Below, one piece after another: positions 46,707-57,974 of a stretch of 64,000 nucleotides of DNA. Source of the DNA: Homalodisca vitripennis (Eukaryota; Arthropoda; Insecta; Hemiptera; Cicadellidae); contig NW_025777945.1 in NCBI RefSeq assembly GCF_021130785.1, positions 1 to 64,000 on the forward strand, given 5' to 3'. The position numbers and the translations under genes were made by a program. Under the pieces are notes generated by a model. That model did no database searches. It was not told the origin of the DNA and worked only from the letters and a program-made list of their open reading frames with translations. Each line of letters starts with the position of its first letter. Positions within the stretch are counted from its first letter, which is position 1.

Positions 46707-47505
46707 ATGACCTGTAGTGTAAAAATAATTGTGAATCATACGTTATATAGTCACCCTTGGAGTAAAATGATGTTGCAACTAAAATAGGATACATTTTTTT
46801 GAGCCATAATTATGTATAGTTTCACCCGCCCGTTCGTTACCTATTACACGAATTGGCTTTGTGATGTTGTTAATTGCCATTATATAATCAACCTGTAGAC
46901 CTTTTAATTTTAGATTACAATAATTATTGTTGTTCTACTTATCTTTTTTCATGAATCCTTTGATGTGCTAAACCTTTATTTACAGTTTTAAGAAGAAAAT
47001 TACATACATAAATACATTTGTATTCCTCATAACATTATTTTATCGTTAGACTAATTTAAATTAAGTTTAGGGATAGAATGCAGATTTTATTACAAATAAA
47101 AAACGTTAACAAGTTTGTAACTGAACATTATGGGGTTTAAAAGGTTTACATGTGTTCTGTGTTGTCCAGACCTATTAACCTATGTACGAATAATCATTAT
47201 AATAATCATCAAAAGTGATGATTTAACAACAATATATGAGTTTATTTAACAATATATGAGTGAAAAGAAACGCCAAATCAATACATTATATCCACCTCTC
47301 CAGGGTTAACTAAAAACCACTTACCGTAAATCTTCTTCTGTTCCACTGTAGCATCCTTCTCAAAAAACAAGTCCACTAAATCTACCCAGGCCGACCTTTT
47401 CAACACCCGATTTTTGTAATCTTCACTCTCAAAGTCCCAAATGGCACGCCGTTTTTCAACTTCATCAATGAAAAGCTCGGTATCAAAACTTTGCTGTAAC
47501 TCCAT
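45039..47505 (-). CDS. MADF/BESS DNA-binding protein of the Harbinger element
   Basis: This is the second Harbinger protein, expected to bind the element ends and help the transposase reach DNA. Exon 1 (47505-47325) begins MELQQSFDTELFIDEVEKRR and ends at a GTAAGT donor. Exon 2 (45751-45039) follows a polypyrimidine tract and AG. The join gives KIYGASLQKRWKNLRDSF, rebuilding a continuous MADF domain ('FI--VE----IWD---DYKN' to 'W--LR--F') split by the intron. The predicted protein is about 297 residues: MADF at roughly 9-105, an acidic Ser/Glu-rich stretch, then a BESS-like motif near DEDKLFCLSLYKELKRVPQH, and a Pro/Asn/Tyr-rich low-complexity tail. No stop or shift is seen. Its 1.6-kb intron contains transposase exon 2 in the opposite orientation. 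Whether it is still expressed is unknown. Confidence 0.88.
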
Positions 47506-47529
47506 CTTCGTTCAGGTCGCGCGACAGAC

Positions 47530-47748
47530 TGAGGGCATGTGTACGTTTCCGTATGGAACAATAGAACTCGAGCCGCGCTGCAACCTAGCGGTTGACGCGG
47601 AAACCTAGAGTCGCGCGACGAGCCGCTCGTCATTACCGAATAGGCGACCGCATGTGTACGCTTCCATTTAAACTACGAGTATGTTGAGTCGCGCAGCACG
47701 TCGCGCGGCTCAAGTCGCGCGGCATGTCGCGTCCATGTGTACGAGGCC
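47530..47748. promoter_or_regulatory. Right Harbinger end with three CATGTGTACG motifs
   Basis: CATGTGTACG, the inverse of the left motif, occurs at 47536-47545, 47651-47660 and 47734-47743, interspersed with GTCGCGCG segments. It lies immediately upstream of the MADF start (47505, minus strand). Binding-site and promoter roles are inferred. Confidence 0.6.
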
Positions 47749-47751
47749 TAA

Positions 47752-49215
47752 GTAAACGACTAGATGTTGTGCCGATAGGAAAAATAGACTGCACCGTTCA
47801 TTGCTTTTGGCAATATAGCATAAGTTGAACTTTATTCCATCCAAGCAACGGCAATATATCAAGGAGCTCTGATATTCAATATTATGTTTTCCTCACCCTC
47901 CCAACAAAATATTGGAGGATCGTTAAGAAATCGTACACGTTTTTTCACAATGGCAGGCGTTGTGAATGTAAAGCGTTTAGTCCTTCGTCTAACAACCACA
48001 TGTGTTGGAATAGAATTTTTGTAGTTAAAAATTATTACGGTTTTATCAATTATGAAAATGTAATACAAGTGTAATAACACAAATTTGTTGTAATTAATTG
48101 GAAGTAAGGAGACAATTTAGTAACTAATTATAACTTAACTAAAGGTTGCACTAATACTAATTTTCTTGTATTAAGTAATTATTAATATTAAAGGACATTT
48201 TCACGGATAACATTTTGAAATGTTGCGTAATCAAATAATATTGACTACCAATAATATTCCAGTACCATTTAATGTTTTAAAAGTTTCATAAATTTTATAA
48301 AAACAAGTAAAATGAAAACATCTACATATTCTTGGAATAGGTTTTCTTTTTGAATTTATAAAATGATAATGGCGTTGATTATTGACAGTTGAATATAAAT
48401 TTCATATACGGTTAACTTAATACAAAGTTTAGTTTCAACAGGTATACATTTAAGTTTAAAAGCCAAAATTAAAGTTTTAAGGCGAACATAAAACGTTGAT
48501 TTTACAATACAATATAAGAGTAACAAACTACGGGAACTATGAAGTTTAAAACAATCAATTAAAGTCTGTGGGATAATATTCCGAATTTTTAATTTAAGCC
48601 TTTTAACAGAGGTTTGTTCTGCACTTTTAAGACAAGAAGCTGAGGAAATCCCCTCAGTATACTTAGGAGCTTTGTGCTGTTTCCTTAGTAAAAGGATATT
48701 CGGGAAGAGTAAGTTTGGTGTAGGGGACGCGTTTTGACGAGATCCTCGAGGTGGGATAACGGATACATGCCAGCCAAGTCACCTTGAAAGAGGAGGAGCC
48801 TAGTGCTTCTTGTAGCCAAAGCGGACAAGGAGGCTAATGTCTAGGCTTTAAGACTTTAAAATTGAGGAATCCTTGCCCACTCCAACGGCCATCGTCTGTA
48901 GAAAACTAGACCTTTTTATATCCAAATATCTAGTCATTTGCGCTTAGAGATTATAACGTATAATCGGGTCAGGGATAGTTTATAAAAATATATAACCCTA
49001 AGACACCAGATAGAACAGTCGAGAGGGGTAAAATCCAGGATTTGAGAGGTAGAGGTAGTTTCCAAGTTCAGCTCAGAACCGAATTAATGTAAAACCAAAA
49101 GCCGAAGCAAATACAGCACCGATGATCAACGGATCAACAGGCTTTCATCATCGCCGAATCGGAAACGAAAGGAAATAAAGGGAAGGCGTCAGCATTTGCT
49201 TTAGGATGACTGTTC
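47752..49215. other. Unassigned stretch, no gene supported
   Basis: AT-rich, becoming less so after about 48600. The minus-strand frame 47859-48080 has no recognisable domain. Nothing else is seen. Confidence 0.5.
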
Positions 49216-49227
49216 CTAAACGTTCCC

Positions 49228-49458
49228 TAATACGACAGTTGCTAGTTCAACTGAAGCTTGAAAGCGAGGAAAGCTGGTGCCAACGTACGTCAAGCGACCC
49301 AGCGGCCTTGAAAAGAAACGATAAGCTAAATAACGATTAAATGCGAACACTAGTTCGCTCGAAATCACGCCTAGCTCGACTCGAGCTCGAAAGTAAGGAA
49401 CGCTGGTGCCAACGTACGTCAAGCGACCCAGCGGCCTCGAAAAGAAACGATAAACCAA
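49228..49458. repeat. Two diverged direct copies of about 100 bp
   Basis: GTGCCAACGTACGTCAAGCG and the following CAGCGGCC-TTGAAAAGAAACGATAA occur at about 49275 and again at about 49405, embedded in similar flanks. The 80-codon minus-strand frame here (YRFFSRPLGRLTYVGTS, twice) is the translation of the duplication. Origin is unknown; the block is GC-richer than its surroundings. Confidence 0.85.
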
Positions 49459-50324
49459 ATAAAAACTAAATTGAAACTCCTCGTTACTAGTAATAGAATC
49501 TAATCGTATTCGTACTGATTTATTTTCTTGCTATACTTTATATTTAAAGTAATATTTTATTAGCAGCTTAAGTACGTAATACCGTGTACTTATCGTATCG
49601 TTAGTGACTGGGCAAGTGCAGGTAAAAACGTGTTTTGGCAGGTAAAATAAGTACCTACTACGGCTAGGACTTACTTGCATCTTATCGTGTCGTAAGTGGG
49701 GACGGTGACTCCGACTTGACGACGACTCCGACAGAGAGAGCGAGCCAGCCAGGCACAGCGTACTTATGTACTGTAGTACATGAGCCGTCCGCTGTAAGGC
49801 GCTTCAACCCTTGAAGTGAACTCCGGCGGATTTATCCTGAAACTCCATGTCTTACCCGGTCGAGCCGGACCCCGCCAGCTGACATCTCCCGCGATGGTGT
49901 TGAGCTACTGGAGTATAATTGTAGGTGGAAGAAATAAAAATTATAACATGTCATTAAAAATCTAAAAATATTCTCCTCTGAAAAAAATAAAAAAATGCTT
50001 TATTTAAGCCCCCTGTAAAAATGACATTTTACAAGATATGCCTGGAGATCCATTGGGTATCCCAGATTCAGATTTGATTGATTTGATCGGCCTTTGCTAT
50101 ACCCCGTGTTCAAACTAGCCAAAACTGAACTCTCCTGTTGGGGTATGCATCAAGAGGTTATAAAAATAAGCAACCATATAATAACAGAACTTAAACTGTT
50201 CGTTTCTTTTATTTCAGGTATTCATAAACGTTCAGTTCAAAGCAGATTATATAATTATAATCAAATAGAAAGCCATTGGTCTGACTGAGTTGGAAATGTA
50301 CAAGAGAAGATAAGGTGACGGTGC
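49459..50324. other. Unassigned; GC-richer block at about 49690-49910
   Basis: The block at 49690-49910 stands out from the AT-rich background, with CGACTTGACGACGACTCCG and CCCGGTCGAGCCGGACCCCG. It could be an untranslated exon or a fragment of an unknown repeat. No open frame or box A/B pair supports either. The short frame at 50094-50288 is unrecognised. Confidence 0.4.
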
Positions 50325-50556
50325 CGATATGGCGGTATGACAACCCACTATCTCAAGCTTCAATGTCTGCGATATAGCGGTATGACAACCCACTATCTCA
50401 AGCTTCAATGTGTGCGATATGGCGGTATGACAACCCACTATCTCAAGCTTCAATGTCTGCGATATAGCGGTATGACAACCCACTATCTCAAGCTTCAATG
50501 TCTGCGATATGGCGGTATGAAAACCCACTATCTCAAGCTTCAATGTCTGCTGTGCT
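50325..50556. repeat. 45-bp minisatellite, 5 copies
   Basis: CGGTATGACAACCCACTATC recurs at 50333, 50378, 50423, 50468 and (with AAAA in place of ACAA) 50513. Since 45 is a multiple of three, frames stay open on both strands (15-residue repeats); none looks like a real protein. Confidence 0.95.
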
Positions 50557-50989
50557 TGCTCTCCTTGCTGGCTACGGGAGATCAAGACGGTTTCCAAGGT
50601 TTGTATTTTTTATTGTTAACTTAACGAATGTGTATGTCATTGAGCTGAATAATATAATCAATTTCTTTTTAACAATTTCCAATTTTTAATGCAGTACATA
50701 TTGTAGTAAGCAAATATTAAAGTTTTAAAGTAAAGCAAGAGAGAACATAACTATAACAAAAATGAAATGTTAATTTATTATTAATACTTTGATACGCCCT
50801 TGGAGGGAACTGTTTAACGTAATGTAAACTATCCCATAGGATTTTCCTACAATAATCAATTATGGTTTAATATAAAGTACTGTATGACGTGTTCAGCTAT
50901 TAGTTAATCACTGCAATAAAGGAAGTGATGCTTTAGTTGATTATTACATTTTATAATTTATGTTAATAGACCTAACTATTTGATCTCAT
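50557..50989. other. AT-rich spacer, no gene seen
   Basis: Nothing recognisable. Confidence 0.5.
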
Positions 50990-51560
50990 CCCAACTATTC
51001 TATGGAGTTTCACTCTGATCATTAGTCAAAGTTTTAATATGTACTATGTGTCCAATTATTATTTGATCAAGTTGATCAGGACAATTACGGATATTTTGTT
51101 AATTATTTATCCAAATTTACAACTAACGCTATTTTAGAGAAGATTCTGACATGATGGAGGCTATGCCATAGAGTTTTACTCTTGTCATTAATACACTTTT
51201 TAATATGTACTATGTCAAATTATTAGTTGAGCAGAACAATTATGGAAAGTATGTGTTAGTTAGTTATCCAACTTGACATTTAATGACATTGTAGAGAAGA
51301 GTTTGACGTTATGGAAATTATTCCGTGGAGTTTCACTCTTGTCGTTAATAACAGTTTTATAATATTAACTATGTGTCCAATTATTAAGTTATCAGAAAAA
51401 TTACGAAAATTATGTATTAGTTAGTTACCTAACTTTACAATTAATGTCATTGTAGGGAAGAGTTTGACGTTATGGAAATTATTCCATGGAGTTTTACTCT
51501 TGTCATTGATAAAAGTTTTATAATATGTACTATGTGTCCAATTATTAATTTAGTAATGAC
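50990..51560. repeat. Degenerate tandem repeat, about 160-bp period, 3.5 copies
   Basis: GGAGTTTCACTC / GAGTTTTACTC recurs at about 51003, 51171, 51326 and 51487. Each is followed by GTCATTAAT-like, TATGTACTATGTG and CCAATTATTA segments, and later by GTAGAGAAGAGTTTGACGTT. Copies differ by many substitutions and indels, so this is an old array. Confidence 0.8.
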
Positions 51561-52689
51561 TAAACTAATACATAACTACAACCTAGGTTAAAGTAATCAA
51601 AAAATACCAGAGCGTTGTGACACGCATAAGTCGGGAACAACATAAACCATGTTGTGTGTCTATTCCATCCATACTAACTTTAAAAAATGCACTTAATGAA
51701 ACTAAACACTAATTATTAAAGCTGAACAACGTAATACAGGTCACAATAGATCTACACTACTTAATATCCAATTCAAAATGTTAGTAATTTTGAAGACTCA
51801 ATAAGAGAAAAAGTTTTTTGTGCTTAAGGATAGATGAGAAAGCTTGATTTTTCTCTCACAGAGTAAGTATCACTAGAAGCAGCCCACTCTGCAGGTTAAG
51901 TCATGAGAAAGACGTACTGCAGAACACTTGTTTTGTGACTGTCATGATCTGCTACATGACGTTTTACCATCCATGAAATTTTTAATAATTATATAAAATT
52001 TTCTTAGGAAACTTTGATATAATAGTTTAAAGTTGTTATGTAACTACAAATAATATTGTAAGCAGTTAGGATTCAAACTGAAAGTTTCAGGGTTTTTACT
52101 TTCAAAGCCTATATTCTTGGCAGTTGGCCAATCTTTGAAAGAAGAAAATGGTATTAGCCACACAGGTCTTGGGGCAGTTCTATTGCGTTATGCCTTCAGT
52201 ATTTAAATATATCTGTAACAATAGAGATATTTCAGTGGTGAAAATACAGCTGTCAGGCCAATCATGCTACATAAACCTCTGTAGTCATGCACACCATTGT
52301 TTGGCGGATTAAGAAATATCATGGTGTTTAATAAACTGACCACGAATCTGTGAAATTAACTAACCCCTTTGTTTGCTTCACTGTCAGAAATCAGATTTTG
52401 GTCAAAAGCTCTGAACAGGAGCATAATATGAACGTTCCGTAATATGAATACATTCGTCGGAAGATAAATATTATATTGTAAAACTGTAATCTGACTTTAA
52501 AATACTATATATAAAATTAGATCATACACTGAACCTACAATCATGAACATTTTATTAATATCCATCATAACGTTGGATCTCTTCTGGAAAATTTTGTTTA
52601 TATCTTTAAATATATGTGTAATTCCAAGCAACGCCAGCTTATTGGCTGGGTAAATTACTATGAGTTTTATAAACACATATCACCATAAT
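51561..52689. other. AT-rich stretch, no gene seen
   Basis: No credible frames, TIRs or RNA genes. Confidence 0.5.
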
Positions 52690-53890
52690 GTCTGTATTGG
52701 ACAACTTTATGAAAAGGAATAAAGACACATCTTAAAGGATTTACCTGAAATTTACACCAGCACATTGTAAGTTTAGGCATTTTCCTCATTTAAGCATTTT
52801 AGAAGGAATTTAAGACAATCTTAACCAGTGTTTGTTACGGTACATGCACGTAAAATGTCCAATACCATGCAATATAGTCTGCAACCATATTGGTATGACA
52901 GTAATGTTGTGCATTTTCCCTCCGTTGTTATATTCTGAGAAAGTATACAGAATAACGTAAACAAACGTCCAAGAAATAGGTAAAATATCTTATGTATGTT
53001 ATCTCTAAAAGAAGTTTAGAAGGAATGCAGGCCAACCTGAAAGTCATTTTGTTTGAGATTTACTTAACATGGATCGTACGCTTACATATATCCCAAGCAC
53101 TAGGAAATAAATATTGTTCCTTTAATAGCATTTTGTGTAGAAATAAAAAAGCCTCTTTAAATGTATGCTATGGACGTGCATCAAATGTACATTAGGCTCA
53201 GTCTAAATGCGCACAAAATAATCAAAATTGTTCAAAAAAATTGCTGAATATTTTTTATTTTTCAAGTATTTTGAGGACTACGATAAAACCTCAATTAACA
53301 CCTTTACAACGTATAAAATGAATAGTGTACTCAGCTTATTGCTAAGAGTATAAAACATCTCTGTCTTTTTTTCCTCAAACAACATTTTAGGAGGAATAAA
53401 TATCAACATAAGTAAATTATTTGTTACGAATAGCCAAGAAATGGATCTTTCAGTAAGTATTCAGGTCAACAAATGGGTATTTACAAGTACTTTTGTTATG
53501 TATCTGTACAAGTATTGTAGGAGGAATAGAGAACAACCCCAATAATCGAACAATGCGGAGAATACAGGAACTTAATCGTACTTTAGGCTAAATCTCTAAT
53601 TATGTACCATGAATGTTGGTTATTCTCCCTTTATACAGTGTTGAGAAGGAAAACTAAACAACGTCAACTAATACATCGTTTCCACATAGATCAAGTGTGT
53701 TTTATGGTCAGACTACAAAATATAAGAAAATAGAAATATGAATGAAAAGTATTTTTCCTCAAAGCATTTTGAGAAGAAATCAAGAAATACTTGAACTAAA
53801 TTTTGTTAAAGCGTTCAGTAAATAGATATTAGGCTGTCTAGGAATTTTGAGCCAGATGTTTTTTATTGTTTCCTTTACGTAAGAAAATAT
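52690..53890. repeat. Very degenerate tandem repeat, about 125-bp period, about 9 copies
   Basis: A loosely conserved block, 'TTTTCCTCA---CATTTTAGGAGGAATAAA' in idealised form, recurs near 52797, 52925, 53015, 53137, 53268, 53384, 53513, 53637 and 53764, mostly 116-131 bp apart. Between the blocks GTTACG or GTAC-like segments also recur at similar spacing. Each copy is strongly diverged. The 67-codon frame at 52992-53195 lies within it and is not a gene. Confidence 0.65.
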
Positions 53891-54778
53891 GTCGTCGTAT
53901 GACACCAAATTTCAAAAGTCTCAATAAAAAAGAGATCGGTAAAAAATAGTTTCTAGGTTGAGTACATTAAATGCAACGTCAATAGAAATTATAAGTTTAA
54001 CTGTATTAATACAATACGGTTTTGGGCAAGTCAACAAAAATTGCGGTTGTTGACGGTTTTTGTTTGGCTCAACAATAGTGTTAGCAAACAATGTTAAGGT
54101 CTTAATAAAAGAAAAAGACTGGTGAAAGTTTAAGTTCAGGTTGACTCCACTCAACATCAAATCTGATAGAATTTATGGTTTTAGTATTGTTAAAACGATA
54201 CCCATTTTGGAAAAATAATCAGAAGTTCGGATTTTTCTGTTTGTGGTTTATCTCATCAAGACATTTATTTTGGAGGATTAATCGATAGGTTTCGTACTTA
54301 TAATATTTGAACTTTCCTCCATACCCCTTATTTCTGTTGAGTGTGGGGTAATTTTTAAATCGATAATAAGTGTTATTAATTGTTTTTCTTTGCTTTAAGC
54401 CTGTTTTTGAAGATGGGTAGATTTTGAATAAAACAGGATTTTTTGGACTGCTATTGTCTAGTTATGCCAGAAATTAGTAACACTACGTTTTGAGATATGC
54501 ATTCTGATCTCCTCTTTAGGTGGATAACTAACCTAACAGAACAGATTTATGATAAAATAAACAAATCACACCAATGAAAGTTTGGTTTTGAACAGTTCAG
54601 TTAGATTGGAGCAGTTATAAAAGTCTCACCAGTTAATTTATTTGCATAAATATTGTTTCTAGTTTGTAATCGATTTATATTGGCCTCTGTTTAGTTTTCA
54701 GTGGTTATTCATTCAGTAACTTGTATTTCAGTTCGTTTAATAATATAGGTATGTATAAAATAATAAGTGTTTTATTAA
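53891..54778. other. AT-rich stretch, no gene seen
   Basis: The minus-strand frame 53921-54160 has no recognisable domain. The stretch ends with TTAA at 54775-54778, the left target site of the following element. Confidence 0.5.
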
Positions 54779-55684
54779 CCCTCCATCAGGCGCTTAAAAT
54801 TAGAAAAAACCCTCAGGCGCTCACGGAGGTTTCCTCCAGGTTAGCCAATAATGGGTATTATAGTCGTTTAAAACTGTTTTTATTTGTTTAAATATTCATA
54901 CTGATTTAATTACAATGTAACATATTCATTTTTAGAATTTAAATAAAAATTACTCTCTTATGTAATGAATTTTCAAAAGAAGAATTTCGAAATTTAAAAA
55001 ATGTTATTGTATAATAACAACATGGTTTATTTTAAGGAATAATGCAATTAATTGTAAAAATGTTTAACCTTCTGTAATAATATATGGAAATTAACTTAGT
55101 TTTTAACTTCTTACAAAAACAACTTACTTCAATTCTTGAGATATTATACAATTGTAATGTCAATTATTATTCTAAAATAAAAATGTATTCTTTACTAAAA
55201 TTTTTTTTAACACTACACAAAGTTTCAAAACATTTTCCTTCTGGTTCTTATAACGACAATGTTCACTCCATAAACAGTACTGAAATGTTCCCTAGCACAC
55301 GGGTACTGTACTGACAAGTCTCTCGTCTTCATTCTCCATTTCACAAAATTCAAATAAAAATATATTGTAAAACTTAAAAAGAAACCATCACAGGTCACAC
55401 ATTACTCCATAAAAACTAAACACTATACGGCGCTCACGGAGATTTCGTCCAAGGACTACAAACACGACATCGAGCGCTCACGGAGGAATCGTCCAGTCTC
55501 ACACGGAAGTAGACCTCATACTGACAGATTTTGACAAAGATAAGCGGGAGGCTATTGTTTCGCTTCTCCGAAAGATGCTCGTGAAGTACACTGCGGGAAA
55601 CGACTGCCAACATCAGAAAAGTAGTACTATTTTTAATAATAAAAAATACACGGAGGAAAACTCCGTTTAGCGCCCGATGTAGGG
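54779..55684. mobile_element. TTAA-type non-autonomous element (piggyBac-like MITE)
   Basis: The left end CCCTCCATCAGGCGCT and the reverse complement of the right end (CCCTACATCGGGCGCT) are 16-bp TIRs with two mismatches. TTAA precedes the left end and TTAG (probably a mutated TTAA) follows the right. TTAA targets and CCC-starting TIRs are characteristic of piggyBac. GCGCTCACGGAG occurs on the left (54818) and twice on the right (55432 and 55473), a subterminal repeat. The 906-bp interior has no transposase; the frame at 55084-55314 is unrecognised. Confidence 0.8.
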
Positions 55685-55864
55685 TTAGATACAGGTTTAT
55701 ATGTAGTGTGTATGAAATAGAGTAATAATAATATGTGTGTTGTAATTGTTGCCTTATGTGTATAACAAAGTGTTGTTTAGTTTAACCTAGATTATAATTA
55801 TGTGTTAGGTTATTTACACACCTAAGCAAGATATCTTATGTCAGATATCGAAACTTAGTGTCAG

Positions 55865-57365
55865 TGATTTATTTGCTGAGCCTTAGTGTAGTCTATCACT
55901 CGTGGTTCTGCCCACACAATATCTCATACACGAACTGATCTATAGACTTACAATTTTGTATGAAGCTTCACTTCTACAAGTGGAAAACTGTATTCGGTGA
56001 TGGTGCATGTCACTCAATGGGATTTTGCTGAGCCTTAGTGTAGTCTATCACTCGTGGTTCTGCCCACACAATATCTCATACACGAACTGACCTAAAGACA
56101 AGATTTTGTATGAAGCTTCACTTCTACATGTGAAAAACTGTATTCGGTGATGGTGCATGTCACTCAATGGGATTTTGCTGAGCCTTAGTGTAGTCTATCA
56201 CTCGTGGTTCTACCCACACAACATCTCATACACGAACTGACCTAAAGACAAGATTTTGTATGAAGCTTCATTTCTACATGTGAAAAACTGTATTCGGTGA
56301 TGGTGCATGTCACTCAATGGGATTTTGCTGAGCCTTAGTGAAGCCTATCACTCGTGGTTCTACCCACACAACATCTCATACACGAACTGACCTAAAGACA
56401 AGATTTTGTATGAAGCTTCATTTCTACATGTGAAAAACTGTATTCGGTGATGGTGTATGTCACTCAATGGGATTTTGCTGAGCCTTAGTGAAGCCTATCA
56501 CTCGTGGTTCTACCCACACAACATCTCATACACGAACTGACCTAAAGACAAGATTTTGTATGAAGCTTCATTTCTACATGTGAAAAACTGTATTCGGTGA
56601 TGGTGCATGTCACTCAATGGGATTTTGCTGAGCCTTAGTGAAGCCTATCACTCGTGGTTCTACCCACACAACATCTCATACACGAACTGTCCTAAAGACA
56701 AGATTTTGTATGAAGCTTCATTTCTACATGTGAAAAACTGTATTCGGTGATGGTGCATGTCACTCAATGGGATTTTGCTGAGCCTTAGTGAAGCCTATCA
56801 CTCGTGGTTCTACCCACACAACATCTCATACACGAACTGATCTATAGACTTACAATTTTGTATGAAGCTTCATTTCTACATGTGAAAAACTGTATTCGGT
56901 GATGGTGTATGTCACTCAATGGGAATTTGCTGAGCCTTAGCGTAGCCTATCACTCGTGGTTCTGCCCACACAATATCTCATACACGAACTGACCTAAAGA
57001 CAAGATTTTGTATGAAGCTTCATTTCTACATGTGAAAAACTGTATTCGGTGATGGTGTATGTCACTCAATGGGAATTTGCTGAGCCTTAGCGTAGCCTAT
57101 CACTCGTGGTTCTGCCCACACAATATCTCATACACGAACTGACCTAAAGACAAGATTTTGTATGAAGCTTCATTTCTACATGTGAAAAAACTGTATTCGG
57201 TGATGGTGTATGTCACTCAATGGGATTTTGCTGAGCCTTAGCGTAGCCTATCACTCGTGGTTCTGCCCACACAATATCTCATACACGAACTGACCTAAAG
57301 ACAAGATTTTGTATGAAGCTTCATTTCTACATGTGGAAAACTGTATTCGGTGATGGTGTATGTGA
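55865..57365. repeat. 150-bp satellite, 10 copies
   Basis: TTGCTGAGCCTTAGTG recurs at about 55873, 56024, 56174, 56324, 56474, 56624, 56774, 56927, 57078 and 57228. Two or three monomer subtypes exist (TAGTGAAGCC, TAGTGTAGTC, TAGCGTAGCC), grouped in blocks. It is unrelated in sequence to the 150-bp satellite at 27950. The array ends near TGTATGTGACGCAAAT. Confidence 0.96.
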
Positions 57366-57974
57366 CGCAAATATTTTTACATTTGTCTAATGGGTAATCC
57401 TGATTGCAACGAGAAAATAGCAGAATAAATATATGTGTAAACAAACTCAATACAAACATAAGAGATTCAAACATGAGACTTATTAACACTTGTATCCTAA
57501 CGATTCTAACACATATAGCATAATTTTATAGTGAATTTGTATGTATAATCTTATACGTTTATCATTTAAACAACTTATATAAAAAACAATTTACTAGACA
57601 AAAAAATTAACGAATCTTGTAGCAAGATATGTCCAAGAAAAATTTCATACGTCTAAGTATTTTATGAACATTCATTTCTATAAGAATAAATTCTATGGTG
57701 CGTCATGATTCTGTCAACATCTTCTGTGTATTAATATATCCGCCGAACATCTCGGGATTAAAATGAGCTACAGGTTTGAAATGTTGCATGTAACCTTAGC
57801 GAAGCCTGTTACGACACTTGGTGTGGCGATCTCCTACCTTTCTATATCACTAATCGATGGAAAATGTCCGGAAAACATAATTAGTGTCTCTCTACACATC
57901 TTCAAAATAAAATTTAAAAATCCCAACCTTTCACATAATAATAATCAGTTGGAACGTCCAGGACATCCGTTATA
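57366..57974. other. AT-rich spacer, no gene seen
   Basis: Frames at 57295-57489 (-) and 57763-57984 (+) have no recognisable domain. It ends at the TA target site of the next transposon. Confidence 0.5.

Larger units (their letters stand above)
44484..47748 (+). mobile_element. PIF/Harbinger transposon, nearly complete, TSD TAA
   Basis: The left end GGGCGCGTACACATGGGCGC and the right end (reverse complement GGCCTCGTACACATGGACGC) are imperfect TIRs of roughly 35 bp. TAA lies immediately outside on both sides (44481-44483 and 47749-47751), the 3-bp target duplication typical of PIF/Harbinger. Inside are a DDE transposase on the plus strand and a MADF/BESS protein on the minus strand, the usual two-gene set of animal PIF elements. 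The motif CGTACACATG occurs at 44489 and 44545 on the left and as its reverse complement at 47536, 47651 and 47734 on the right. The ends are CpG-rich, unlike the flanks. One stop codon in the transposase is the only clear lesion. Confidence 0.95.

Noticed and set aside
50247..50689. Frames on both strands over the 45-bp repeat (116, 95 and 63 codons)
   Set aside because: They are products of a period divisible by three, with no recognisable protein features.
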